Below are positions 22,936 to 33,713 of a stretch of DNA of 64,000 bases, one piece after another. The notes under the pieces are model-generated. The model saw only the letters and a list, made by a program, of their open reading frames with translations, was not told the origin of the DNA and made no database searches. The DNA is from Coniella vitis (Eukaryota > Ascomycota > Sordariomycetes > Diaporthales > Schizoparmaceae), in assembly GCA_011317545.1 (NCBI GenBank), contig WUJK01000004.1:2356001-2420000 (forward strand). The letters are read 5' to 3'. A program made the position numbers and the translations under genes. Positions within the stretch are counted from its first letter, which is position 1, and every line of letters begins with the position of its first letter.

Positions 22936-25900
22936 CTACATGTACAAACTCGCCACGGCTGTAATATCCCGCTTAATCATCTCTTGCGCCGTCTGCATCT
23001 TCTGATACAGCTCCGGATCACCGATGATGCGCGCCGCGTTCTTGACCTCACGACACGTCTCGTCAAGCCGCGAAATCGTCCTGACAATCGTCCCCTCGAG
23101 CACATCCGTCAGGTCGGTGATGTTCTTAAAGCTCATCCCGCGCGCCCATTCATAGACCACCTCCATGAGGCCAAATCGTGGCTTGCAAGCAAAATCGTTG
23201 CTCTCATCCGATGTCTGGATGACCTGGTGCAGCGTCTGGATGCTGTTGACCTTTTCGGAAATCTCAATAATCTTGTCGCGTGCACGCTCGAGGTTCCCGC
23301 TGAGGTTGGGCACCATGTCGGATTTTTCCTGGAAGACGAAAGCGGAGAGCAGCGCGGCGATTTCGGCGGGCTCATAGTCGGCGAGGACGTTGTCGAGGAT
23401 GAGTTCCGTGAGGACGAGTTCGTCGCCAGAGTGGATTTCACAGGCAACTTTGCCCTTGAGCTGGATGCGGGACGAATCGTCGATGAAGTCGAGGTCTTTG
23501 AGGACTTGGATGCGCTGCTCGTAGTCGGGGAGTAGTTGGAGGTTTTGGTTGGAGAGGGCTTGTTTGAGGCTTTCGATGTGTTCTTTGATGAGCCATTGAT
23601 CGTGGCACATGGCGAACTGTCACCTGTTGTCAGTATCATTTTCTGCCGCAATTGGTATTCAAAATTGGCAACAAGTCTGCTTACATGCTTGAGGAATTGA
23701 GGACACTTCAAGGCCTCGGATGCCAAGACTGTCCTCTCTGCCTGCAGCCGCTTTTCCTTGATCTCCTGTAGGGTCATGCTCTTGATCTTGCTCAAGTCTG
23801 CTTCGTTGAAGGTATCGTTTTCCCAGGACTGGAACATCTTGGCAATGGATTCTTTTGCCTTCTTTCCGTCCTCACCTCCGTTGAAGATCTCTGGGACAAT
23901 GCCCTTGGTGGAAGTTGCAGTCAGCGCCTCGACATCAGCGAGTGGCACATGGACCACCTTTTGGTGGATATGTCTCTTGTTCTTGGGAAGCTCCTTGAAA
24001 TACCCGCGCAGAGCCCCAATGTAAGGGAGCAAGTCTGTGGAATCGCGTGCGTCCCTGTTGGGCTTGATCTCCAGAGCTTGCACCGTGGGTCCAATATTCG
24101 CAGTGACTTGTACACTAATTCCGTCAGCAAGTAGTATTCCCGGTGTTCTGATGCCGTCTTTTTGGAAGACTATGAGCGAGCCGCGAGTAAACATCCTTCG
24201 GCCGATTGGTAAGCTTAGGATCCCCTTGTAGAGCTCCTCTGTCAGGCGTCTGTAGTCCTGCGCGGCTTGGTGGCATTCGTCCATGTGTACGTCACAAATG
24301 TCGCAAGAATCGCGTTTGATCTTGGCCAAGTCCGCCTCCGAAAGCTTGACGGCCTTTTCGTGTTCTGGTAACAGCTGCTGCGTTGCGTGCTCTGAGAAAC
24401 TGCGCTTAATCATTTCCTCTATTTTGAGAGCCTCCACGCGCAGTAGGTTGAGAATCATGTTGTACGTCAGGCGGAATTGTGACCGCAGCTTCTGCGGCTC
24501 GCCAAGAATCATCTTTTGCAAGTCCGCCACTGGCGGTGCCTCGCCGCCGCCTGGTGGTACAATGATGACTGAGCCCACCGTGTCGAGACCTCTTCGCCCT
24601 GCTCGTCCTGCCATCTGCGTGTACTCGCCAGGGTACAAGTCTCTGAACGAGTGGCCGTCATGTTTTCGGTACCCAGAGAACACAACAGTCCTTGTTGGGA
24701 GATTGAGACCCATGGCAAATGTCTCGGTGGCAAAGAGAACCTTGACGAGGGTCTGAGCAAACAGGATCTCGACAACCTCTTTCACAATGGGCAGCAGGCC
24801 GCCGTGGTGGACAGCGATGCCTCGTGAGAGCAGCTCCCGCATTCTGATGATCTGTGGAAGTATCCTGTCCTCTGGCTTGAGTCGCGCAAGGGATTTCTCC
24901 ACAATCATGTGGATGTGGCTCTTTTCCTGGGCTGTCGTAAAGTCTTGGTTGGTCAAGGCATCGGCATTCTCCTCGCAACGCTTCTTGGAAAACACGAAAA
25001 TGCACCCCGGCAAGAGGTTCGACTTTTTGAGGAACTGCACCAGGTGAACCCAAAGGTTCTTGTCTTGGGCAGCAGAAGAGAATCCAGGACGACCACCACG
25101 GCCCATATGGCCTGGCGCATGGCTTGCCCGCGGAGGCCCTCCTCTGCCCCTTTGTTGTTGGCCGCCACGGCCTCCACGCTGGTTCTGACCGCCTCTTTGG
25201 TTGTTTCCACCGCGGCCTCCCCTCTGATTCGCACCTCCTCTCGTGTTTGCCGCGGGTGCGGCAGCGGGAGCCTGATCGCGACGCTGTACAGCTGCATTGG
25301 CCTCCTTCCACCCCTTTTCAACGAACTTGCGATCCGAGTCCACAATCTTGTGGATGTTCTTGTTGGCCCAGAGGTAGTGTTCCAGGGGCACTGGTCGTTT
25401 GGGGGTCGAAATGACGTAGATGTCCTTCTTCTTTGTGCGGCCCACCCAGGAAGCAAACTCGTGTGTGTTGGGCACGGTCGCGGAGAGGAGGATGAGGGAA
25501 ACGTGGTCAGGCAGCATGATGATGACCTCTTCCCACACAACGCCTCGCTCCATGTCATTGACATAATGTACTTCGTCGAATATGACAAACTCGACATCGC
25601 GAATCAAGTCGGCGCCCCTGTAGAGCATACTTCGTAGAATTTCTGTCGTCATGATCAAACAGCTGGCCTCTGGGTTGATTTGCACGTCTCCCGTCAGAAT
25701 GCCCACCTCGTCGAACGTCTGCCGAAAGTCGCGGAACTTTTGGTTGCTGAGCGCCTTGATGGGCGATGTGTAGATGGCCTTGGTCATGTGCCTGGCTGCC
25801 AATGCAATAGCATATTCGGCAACGACCGTCTTGCCTGCAGAGGTATGTGCCGCAACAAAGACAGAATCTCCATTCTCAATGTGGTAAATAGCCTCCTTTT

Positions 25901-26940
25901 GAAAGGTATCCAGCTCAAAGGGCCACTCCCTTGCCATGTCAGGCACCAGTTCTCGGAAATTCGGTATTTCGCGCTTGATGTCCACCATGTGTGCCCATTC
26001 GCGACCAGCTCGTTTGGCGGTCGACGCGGCAAGCTGACCACGGGGCTCCAATGCGGGAAACTCGACCGGCAGGAGGGCGTCAATCTCTTCGCCATCCTCG
26101 TCGTCCGCATCTGAGTCGTCGTTGGGTGTCTTGTCATCGTCACTGGCCTTGATGTCGCCATTCGTCTGTGTACCGTTGGGAATCTGTTCTGGCTCCTGGT
26201 CGAGCTCTTTCTCCACCTCTTCGGCCTCTTCCTCCTCCCGTCCAGACTTCTTCTTGGTAAAGTCTATGCCTCGCGACATTCCAGGCGCCACCTGTAGCAA
26301 TCGCTCCTTGTCGCCGAGCTTGATGACTCTCTCGAGCTTGTTTGTTGTGCCCAGCTCGCCATCGAGATAGCTCTCATTCCGAAGTGCTTGGTCTTCGAGC
26401 GCAGCTGTAGCCTCTATACCGTCCAAGCCTCCAGGCGCAAAGGGAAAGAAGCCCGCAGCGCCACGGACGAAATCGGCTCTTGAGCCAGGTTTGCGCAGCA
26501 ACGAGGTCGAATTCTTTGCTGTAGCACTGTTTGCCGACACGGTCACATTCTTGTAGCCCACCACTCGCCCCTCGAGGCCTTGGCGCTGGAAGCGCGTGAC
26601 GGTGCGCGTCTGTGTTGGGGCAATGCTGAAGAGGTCTGCGTAATCGGTCTCAATGTCCCATCGTCTGCGTGTGGGAGGGCGGTTAGTTCGATCTGGGCGG
26701 CGGAAGGAGCCAAACGGAAGCTGTGACCTACTGCTGCAACCTATTGAGCCACTCTGTTGAGAATGTCTGGGAGGGCGTCAGGTACTTTTGCTCGAGCTGC
26801 GCCTTGAGCTCGTCGGGGTTCTGCGTCCGTCGACGTGGAGGAGCGGCCTTCCAGAGGATGTCGTCAATGGGGTCGGTTTCGGCGGATGCTTCGTGGAGCT
26901 GCAGCCGTTCCAGTGCGGCTGTCAAGGAATCTGCTGCCAT
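22936..26940 (-). CDS. SKI2: Superkiller RNA helicase SKI2
   Basis: Three exons, 26940-26732, 26664-23685 and 23616-22936, give 1289 aa, against 1287 in yeast Ski2. Ski2 is the helicase of the cytosolic Ski2-Ski3-Ski8 complex, which threads mRNA into the exosome for 3'-5' decay and non-stop decay. Visible features: N-terminal Ski-binding region with SLTAALERLQLHEASAETDPIDDILWKA; Walker A AHTSAGKT (342-349); DEVH box (433-436); SAT motif (464-466); an RGG-rich insert (about 544-598); RecA2 with FVFSKKRCEENAD, ATETFAMGLNLPTRTVV and QMAGRAGRRGLD; an arch insertion; and the C-terminal DSHCT helical bundle (CPQFLKH then FAMCHDQW across intron 2, to the stop). Both introns (67 and 68 nt) keep the frame across conserved blocks. 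ATG at 26940 is the first in frame. A TACATAGTA motif lies 124 nt upstream. Confidence 0.96.
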
Positions 26941-27311
26941 GTTGCCAGATATGGAGGAGGCCCAGAGTCGTGCCAAGCGAGCAGCTTGTTGCGAGGTTGT
27001 GGAAGTGGCAGGAATGGCAAGTCGCAAAGCGGAAGAGGGTGGTACAATTTAGTGGTGTACTTGGTACATAGTACTGCTGAGAGTGGGATGTGAGCCGCCT
27101 GCAGCCCAGCAGCCCCACCAAAGATCTGGGGTCAAGCTTTATCGATCAATGCCATCATGGCAGCTCCACATTGGCGCCCATCCTTCGTCCTTCTTCAACA
27201 ACGGCAAGGGAATGAGAGAAACGGTTGCAATGCAATTTGCGACTGGATGCAATGTGCATGACCAGTTGTACGACTCAAAACAACCTCAATACTGACTATC
27301 TGCTCCGGGTG
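26941..27311. other. SKI2 promoter and Csm3 3' flank
   Basis: 371 nt between tandem minus-strand genes. Holds GGTACATAGTAC at 27063-27074. No gene seen. Confidence 0.5.
27064..27074 (-). promoter_or_regulatory. GTACTATGTAC element upstream of SKI2
   Basis: Read toward SKI2 this is GTACTATGTAC, 124 nt before its ATG and in the same orientation relative to the gene as the PEX16 copy. Role inferred from recurrence only. Confidence 0.3.
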
Positions 27312-28466
27312 TTACCACAACCCGTCCATCTCTGCCATGGCCTCCTCCTCCTCATCGAAATCAGGTGGCTTCGACCCGGCTTCCTTGGGCCCAGCAGACC
27401 TTGAAGGCGCTGACTGGGCCTCTGCCTCTGCCATGAGGGCGTCCATGTCATCCAAATCATCATCACCTGTTGCTCTGTTCGCTGGCGGCTTTCCTCGACT
27501 GCTCTGCTCCGCTTCTGCCTCTGCCATCAGAGCATCTAGATCATCCTCATCGTCAGGTTGAGACGGTATTGTGTTGATTCTGCCAGCGCCAAATCGAGCC
27601 CCCACTGGCCTGCTGTCCGGTTTGCTCCGAGAAGCCGAAACACCCGTCTGGGCCATGAGTGCATCTAGCTCGTCGTCATCTGGTCCATCCCGGCTCTCTG
27701 TGGCCGTGTCCTTGGTCCTGTTAGCGGCAGGAGTCGCGTTGTAGATGTCGTCTTCGAGCCAATCGTTGCGCTCGGGTTGCGTTGTGCCCAATGGCTTTTC
27801 TGATCTCGGTGCCGTCGACCCTGGTTGTCTTTGTAGGGCGTCTGCTTCCTGTTGCTCATCTCCCTCATCACCTTCATCGAAAGACGCCGACTGGGGTCTG
27901 GTCTCGTTGATCAGGTTGGTGCGAATTTCATGCAAGGCTCTGGTGTGGCCAATCTTCTCCACCATTGCCAGAGCATCCAGGAATTTGGCTTTGGGAAACA
28001 GATCGTCAAGCCATTCTTGGTAAAAAGAGAGAATCCGCGCTGCGTCACGCCACTGAAAGTACGTGGTAAGCTGGTATCCGGCCGAGGGGACACACCGCCC
28101 TGCGACTTACTTCGTGGCCTTTGCCCTTCAGCTTGAGGTCTTTTGCTCGTTTGCGTAATGCAGGCAAGCCCTTTTGTGAGACCAGTCTGGGAGCAAAAGT
28201 CAACGTTCTGAAGCAAGAACTTGGGACCGGTAGTGGAGCCATGGCACGAACCTGTCAGCATCGAGCTTGATGCGCGCTACTCTGGGCTTCTTGGCCACTG
28301 ACACCTCCTCGTCGAGACCCAGGCTGTCGCCAGGCTCCTTGCGCTTGTTGGATTCGGGCTTTTCCTTCCCGGGTGACGCAAATGGGTCGTCGTCCAGGTC
28401 GCTGTTGAGGAAGAAGCTGTCAAAGTCGTCGAGAGCAGGCGCTCTTTCACTGGTATTGGGGGCCAT
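27312..28466 (-). CDS. CSM3: Replication fork protection factor Csm3/Swi3 (TIPIN homologue)
   Basis: Three exons, 28466-28252, 28186-28111 and 28052-27312, give 343 aa. Csm3/Swi3 pairs with Tof1/Swi1 at replication forks to stabilise stalled forks and support checkpoint signalling and cohesion. The Swi3 domain (about residues 65-145) spans both introns: ARIKLDADR, LVSQKGLPALRKRAKDLKLKGKGHE, then WRDAARILSFYQEWLDDLFPKAKFLDALAMVEKIGHTRALHEIRTNLI. The N-terminus carries an acidic DDFDSFFLNSDLDDDPF motif. The C-terminal half is disordered and holds three DDELDALMAQ/DDLDALMAEAEAE/DDMDALMAEAEAQ repeats, ending in EEEAMAEMDGLW. Splice phases are consistent and short introns (65 and 58 nt) fit. It is divergent from the complex I subunit gene with 354 nt between starts. 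Confidence 0.93.
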
Positions 28467-28820
28467 GAGAGCAGCTGTTGTCGAACAATTGAACTGTGTG
28501 ATGCTAGTGAAATCGCGGTGCCATGCTGAGGCAAATGAGCCCGAACGCGTCTCCTTCAGCGGGTAACGCGTACGGGTTAATTGAACCGGCCCGTGCGCTC
28601 CCACATGAGAATCCCTGATCCCTGCCACATTCTCGGCTGCTGCCGAGCCCGCTGCCCGCCCAGGACTTTGGATTTTTGTCGGCCTGAGGCAGACTCGGCT
28701 TGCAGGCGAGCTTGACATGCACTCGCAGACCCTCAATTGACAAGCATCCCGACGCCCATCAGCCCGCTGCTCTGTCTTTCACACGCCCGCTGCCAGAACC
28801 ATACGTTGCCCGTCGCAGCC
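28467..28820. promoter_or_regulatory. Bidirectional promoter, CSM3 and complex I 21-kDa subunit
   Basis: 354 nt between divergent ATGs, GC-rich on the CSM3 side, without an obvious TATA box. Two housekeeping genes, one nuclear and one mitochondrial, must share this space. Confidence 0.55.
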
Positions 28821-29786
28821 ATGTCGAACCAGCCATCTCAGACCTACACCATCAGTCGGTCAGTCCAGACCGAATATCCTGTGAGCCCTCCATGCCCTGC
28901 CCTGCCCTGCCCTGCCCTGCCCTGCCCCCTCTCAATGACGTCCATCCAGTACTGACTGACTGACCTTTGTGTGTTTTAGCTCATTGACAATGACCCGTAC
29001 GAGATCCTCCCTCCTCCTCCTCTTCCTCTCATCTTCTTTTCCGGACTGGCAGTAACCCAGCATGTGCAATTGACTCGAAACGAACATCTAATTGGTTGGC
29101 TTGTCCCAGGCACTTCAAGCGTGTGATTGCTTATGCACGGCCTTCCGACTATGCCTTTGGCACGGTGGCAGCAGCAGCAGGACCAGGCCTGATGTACACA
29201 ATGGAGAAGGTGGCGCCTTCATATGTCGGCAGAGGAGGCTTTGCGCCCATCATGAGGCTGGCCGGTGCTATCGGTCTCTGCGGTGGTTTCCTGGCCTTTT
29301 ACAACCGATCCATTCGTACGTGAACCCCTTGGGAGATGCATTGCCGAACAAACGGCCGAATTCGCAAAAAAAAAAAAAAAGAATTGTGTCCGGCTGCAGA
29401 CGGAAGATTTTGAATGAGGAAGAAAAGAAAAAACCAAGACTCGGGGGCTAATGATTCGGAATCTCTTATAATTTTGGTCTACAGTGCGATTCTACGGATT
29501 CAGCGAAAACGCGCGCGAGGTCGAGATGGACATGCGTGAAATGGTCGACAAGGTCAAGCGCGGCGAGCCCCTCTACGGCGTCAGCAAGCTTTCCCCACAC
29601 ATGCAAGGCGTGGCCGCCCGCCAGTCGCGGTACTCGGCACTGTTTTCCGACGCGGTGCCGTGGTTCAACTTTGTCAACCACAACCAGCACGGTGTCGACA
29701 CGGCAAAGTACTACCAGCAGGCTGAGAAGGAGCTCGAGGCGGAAAGGCAACTCAAGGGACAGGCCGAGGTTGCAAAGCTGGCTTAG
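28821..29786 (+). CDS. NADH:ubiquinone oxidoreductase 21-kDa-type accessory subunit (complex I)
   Basis: Four exons, 28821-28880, 28980-28996 (17 nt), 29110-29315 and 29485-29786, give 194 aa. The family is the fungal complex I 21-kDa accessory subunit (PF10785 with C-terminal PF12853), which sits in the mitochondrial inner-membrane arm. Recognisable blocks are LIDNDPHFKRVIAYARPSDYAFGT, a hydrophobic hairpin (APIMRLAGAIGLCGGFLAFY), then RFYGFSENAREVEMDMREMVDKVKRGEPLYG and ARQSRYSALFSDAVPWFNFVNHNQHGVDTAKYYQQAEKELEAERQ. The second exon encodes only LIDNDP with part of the next codon, yet its conserved DxDP sequence and clean GT/AG edges make it convincing. Intron 1 contains a CCTGC pentamer repeat. 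There is no cleavable presequence that I can define. Confidence 0.92.
28892..28927 (+). repeat. CCTGC pentanucleotide repeat in intron 1
   Basis: About six to seven CCTGC units (GCCCTGCCCTGCCCTGCC...) inside the first intron of the complex I subunit gene; translation frames through it read as poly-Cys/Pro/Leu and are not coding. Confidence 0.85.
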
Positions 29787-31033
29787 AGGGAAGCCCGAAG
29801 CAACTGGGAGGATTCTGGTGTCCTTGCTGATGAGTGGGACTGTTTTTACAGCATTGGAAGCGGGTAAAGAGAGAGGGTGGTTCAGTGTGAGTCTTGGGGG
29901 TCGGATATCGCAAGACTCCGCGACAGAGAGAGGGGGGCCGGGGTGGGCAGTAGAGGATATTGAAAGTCGTGTGGCTGGGCGGACTGTGGCGCATGCATTT
30001 GGTTGATCCAGAAACTATGCGTCGATACGCATTTTGACAAATCGAAAGGGAAAGAGAAAAAAAGACAACATAATCACCACAAGGGCCGTCTATCTGTGTT
30101 TACCCCGGGAAGGTGACTGACTTCTTGTGCACTCGTTTCTGGCACTGTTTCATTCTTTTCGCTCTTTTTGGTAAGTTTTTTTTCAATTGCAGACAAGATG
30201 ACATTGACCGCACATCAAGCTTGATGCGTCGGAAAGCCAGCAGCTGCTGGGGAGAGCAACGATTCAAATCGAAAGGGACACAACCGCCATGGCATCCATC
30301 CTGCAAGAGGCAACGACAGGGGTCCTCACCGGTGTGCATTGTGCATTGTGCGGCTCTCAGGTCCACACCGCACGCTCGCTGCCTCCCAGAAGACCAAGAG
30401 CAGAAGTCGTGAGTTCGAGCTCCAATTCCATGTCCTGACTGGGTGCAAGCTTAAATTAACTTCCACATCAATAGACAGAATTTGGGTCAGTGTCACCCTC
30501 GGGGGCCGCTGCTCTCCAGCCTTGCGAGACTCGACATGTCACGAGACCGCCCAAGTGGCATGATCATCATCACACTCTCCCCGCCGGGTCGTCTCCGGAG
30601 CGATGCCGTCTGCTCAGGAGACATCTATCTACCATTTCGGGGTCTCCATGGGGTAAAATCTATGGGGGCCTTGGGAAGTGGGTGGAGCGGATCTTGGAGG
30701 TGTGTTGCTCTCTCTCTCTTTTTTTTGGGCTTTGTATATATAAGTCAAAGGTCTTCCACACGATCAGTGCTTCACAGGTCGCTCCTGATATCAACACCGA
30801 CCGATTTCATTGTCACTTGCTCCTGGAACAATATTCTGTGAGACGAACATCGTCAATCATCTTCTTACGCTATCCTCTCATCTCCCATCTAGAAGAAGGC
30901 TTCATCACACTCCCGCACCGCCTCTCTGTGACCAAACTCCACCACCCAGCCGATCAGGCAAAGCCGTCAGCCCATCTACACCACACACGGACACACACAT
31001 ACAAAATAAACAAACAAACAAAGCCCCATCACC
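29787..31033. other. Intergenic, 1.2 kb, no gene seen
   Basis: Tandem spacer between two plus-strand genes. A TATA-like word TATATATAAG starts at 30735 after a T-rich run, about 290 nt before the next ATG, and the leader just before 31034 is CA/A-rich. Nothing else is supported. Confidence 0.5.
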
Positions 31034-31187
31034 ATGCCCACCTACCTCCTCACCGGCGTAGACGGCCACCTGTCCTCCCTCGCAGCCACCTACGCCCTCA
31101 CCCTCGCCCAGCCAACCGACACCCTCATCTTCACCTCTCCACGTCCAGCCTTCATCCCTTCCTCCCTCCTCACCGCCTGCGCCGCCG

Positions 31188-31219
<32 letters not shown>

Positions 31220-32335
31220 CGCAAAAAGCAGCACAACAACAGCGTGACGAGCAGCACTGGGCCCGCCGCCATTCGCATCCTCATGGTCAACTACAACGAC
31301 CCTGCCAATCTCGCCCGTGCATTTTCCGGCGCCGACGTCGTGGCTTTCGTCTCGTCGCCAAACTACCTCGCTGGGGCAGCCCGCCGCGCGCAACACCGCA
31401 ATGTCGTGGAGGCTGCGCGGCGGGCGGGCGTGGGACGCATCGTGTACACGAGCTTGGTGGGCGCGGCTGCGCTGGGTGAGGTAGACGATAAGGTGGAGGA
31501 GGAGGAGGAGGATGCAACGGCAACAGCAACAGCAACAGCAGCCGACACAGCGTCAGCGCTGCGGCTGCTGGGAGCGACAGATCATGCGTACACCGAGCGG
31601 CTGGTGCGTGAGAGCGGGATGGAGTGGAATATCCAGCGGAATGGCTTGTTTGTGGACTCGTTGCTGCTGCGGGGGGGACGGGGCGGGAAAAGAAGGAGGG
31701 GAGAGTGGAATGGCCACGCGGCGTTTGTGGCGAGGGAGGACTGCGGAAGGGTGTTGGGCGCGTTGCTGATGGGGCGAGGGGAGCGGAATCGGGTTTATAC
31801 TGTTAGGGGGCCGGTTCAGTCTGGGAAAACGGCAGATGGGAGCCAAGGTGGAGAGAGAGGAGATACTGCATTGCTGTCAAGTCCTCCTGCTAGTCCTGTT
31901 TCAGTAGGAGGAGAGGGAGAAGGAGAAGGAGAAAAGGAAGCGAGCCAATACAGCAAGAGAGAGCCTGGGGTGATGGGAACGAGTCCGGCCGTGAAGGGGC
32001 ATGGCAGAAGGCTCTCTGCTGGGGCAAGCAGACACGGAGACTTTTTCGGGCGGTACGGTCATGTCGATGCCAAGGCGGGTTTGGGGGAGAGGGAGGAGGA
32101 GGAGGAGGAGGAGGAGGGCGAGGCGCTGGTATTGTATGGGCGGTATATCTCGTCCAAACTGGAGCATCTGCTTGCGGGTGAGGATGCGGACACGGTTCTG
32201 GAGTTGACGGGGAGGGAGCCGATGCCGTTGTTCCCAGGAGAGATGTTGGCTAGTCCCATTAGTCCGGCTACCGTTTCGGCAAGTGAGAGGAGGGATGAAG
32301 AGGACAAGTTTACGCGGGAGTTATGCTGTGGGTGA
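31034..32335 (+). CDS. NmrA-like NAD(P)-binding Rossmann protein
   Basis: Single-exon ORF of 433 aa beginning ACCATGCCC. The fold is an atypical short-chain dehydrogenase of the NmrA/quinone-oxidoreductase-2 type. Seen are an N-terminal beta-strand and glycine turn (TYLLTGVDGHLSS, about 3-15), NDPANLARAFSGADVVAFVSS, AQHRNVVEAARRAGVGRIVYTSLVGA (about 117-142) and HAYTERLVRESGMEWNIQRNGLFVDSLLL. The glycine motif is TGVDGHLSS instead of the usual TGATGxxG, so dinucleotide binding may be weakened. Poly-Ala (from a GCT microsatellite near 31190-31220), poly-Glu and Ala/Thr runs interrupt the core, and residues about 245-360 are low-complexity. The last 75 residues (YGRYISSKLEHLL to FPGEML) look folded again. 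Catalytic activity is uncertain; such proteins act as redox sensors or as NAD(P)H reductases. Confidence 0.75.
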
Positions 32336-33044
32336 GACTGTAGATGAGAAGCAGGACTATCTATTACTGGGGCTCATGACCGTCGTTCCAGTCGTGCCAT
32401 CATGGTTCCTGTTTCTCGCTTGTGTGCTCAAGTAGACTTGGATCTTTGTTGGTCCCTTGCCAACTTGGTCAACTTTGTGTTCAAGGCAGATAAACTGACT
32501 TCTTACGCACCTTCTAGATAGCTGCATGTCCCATGGATATGAGCGAGGTGAGGCATGCTGCTTGCTCTCTTGATGATGTTCAACCCAATTTTGAATAAGC
32601 ACTCTGAATTATTAAAGCCCAAAGGCCACTATCACTCACTACCAATCTATCTGATGGTGCGAGGCTCCTAGAGACAACAAACACCAAAATCTATCATCCA
32701 TAACCTCAAGTCTCTAGCGACCCCGAGAAACCAAGCATTCAAGACCCAGACGCCATTACCCAGCCCCCTTTTGTTTTCATATACCCTCCCACTTCATTGC
32801 CTATTAGGATCCCCGAATTACTCTCAAAAAAGCGCACCCAAATTGGCAAAAGTCCCATGAGCTTCGCTGTCCGGAGCCCAGGTCCAAGCATTCCCCTGTC
32901 CATCTGGCTCCGAAAGCCTCCTTCTTGCTCAATACACCATCATATCGTGGTAGAAGTCGAAGCTGCAAGGGGCCGGCCGGAGTGGTGGTCCTTGGCACCA
33001 ACCCACCACTCCCAGCCCCCCCCCCCCCAAAAGGCGGATTGACT
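32336..33044. other. Convergent spacer, 0.7 kb
   Basis: 3' flanks of the NmrA-like and HsbA-like genes. C13 at 33016-33028 lies only 16 nt past the HsbA-like stop. No gene seen. Confidence 0.55.
33016..33028 (+). repeat. Poly-C tract, 13 nt
   Basis: C13 directly downstream of the HsbA-like stop codon; it would read as poly-G in that gene's 3' UTR. Confidence 0.95.
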
Positions 33045-33713
33045 TTAGTTGTAAGCCTTGATTCCCTTGTCAAAGATCTCCTTCAGAACCTCGAGCGCCT
33101 TTCTCGCCTTCTTCCTGCCGATGCGAGGGACCTTGGCCACCGTCGCGTCAATCATGACCTGGCTCGCCTGCTTCTGGCCCTCGAGGCCCGCCTTGACCTC
33201 CCCGTGCAGGCCCAGGTCCCGGAAGCGCTTCTGCTGCTCAACGTAGTGGTTCACCGTGGCCTCGGTCAGCTTGACCATCTCCTCCACGGGGCCCCGCAGC
33301 CGCAGCGCAGCGGGGATGCCGAGCTTGGGGCTCTTGGCCGTCACCTGGGCGGCGCTGTCCTTGACGGTCGCCACGAGGGCGTCGCTGGCGGCGCGGACCT
33401 GGACGGCGTCGACGACGGTGCCGTTCCAGTGCGTCAGCGCGGCGTCGAGCTCCGTGGTCTTGCCCTTGATGCGGTCGATCTGGCCGCGGATGAAGGCCGA
33501 CTTGTCGCCCATGAGGGAGCGCGAGGCGAGGCCGCCCGGCTCGACGAGCGGGAACATGCCGTTGTAGTGGTGGGCGTCGCCATGTTCAAGGGCGGGCTCG
33601 CGCGGGGTGAGGTGGGCGGTGGGCTGCGGCGCCAGCTGAGCGCCTCCGTGGGCGAGGGCGAAGGTCGAGCCCACGAAGAGGACGAGGAGGGAGGTGACTT
33701 TGTTGGCCAACAT
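33045..33713 (-). CDS. Secreted HsbA-like protein (hydrophobic surface-binding family)
   Basis: Single-exon ORF of 222 aa. A clear signal peptide is present (MLANKVTSLLVLFVGSTFALA, cleavage expected near residue 21). After a Pro/His-rich linker the mature protein is a run of amphipathic helices (FIRGQIDRIKGKTTELDAALTHWNGTVVDAVQVRAASDALVATVKDSAAQV, and VEEMVKLTEATVNHYVEQQKRF) without cysteines, the layout of PF12296 HsbA/cell-wall galactomannoproteins. HsbA proteins bind hydrophobic surfaces and recruit secreted hydrolases in Aspergillus. The protein is somewhat longer than usual because of the His/Pro linker and a basic C-terminus (IGRKKARKALEVLKEIFDKGIKAYN). The leader shows T/G-rich DNA when read on the plus strand. 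Family assignment rests on pattern, not on a search. Confidence 0.75.
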   Translation of the reverse strand: MLANKVTSLLVLFVGSTFALAHGGAQLAPQPTAHLTPREPALEHGDAHHYNGMFPLVEPGGLASRSLMGDKSAFIRGQIDRIKGKTTELDAALTHWNGTVVDAVQVRAASDALVATVKDSAAQVTAKSPKLGIPAALRLRGPVEEMVKLTEATVNHYVEQQKRFRDLGLHGEVKAGLEGQKQASQVMIDATVAKVPRIGRKKARKALEVLKEIFDKGIKAYN

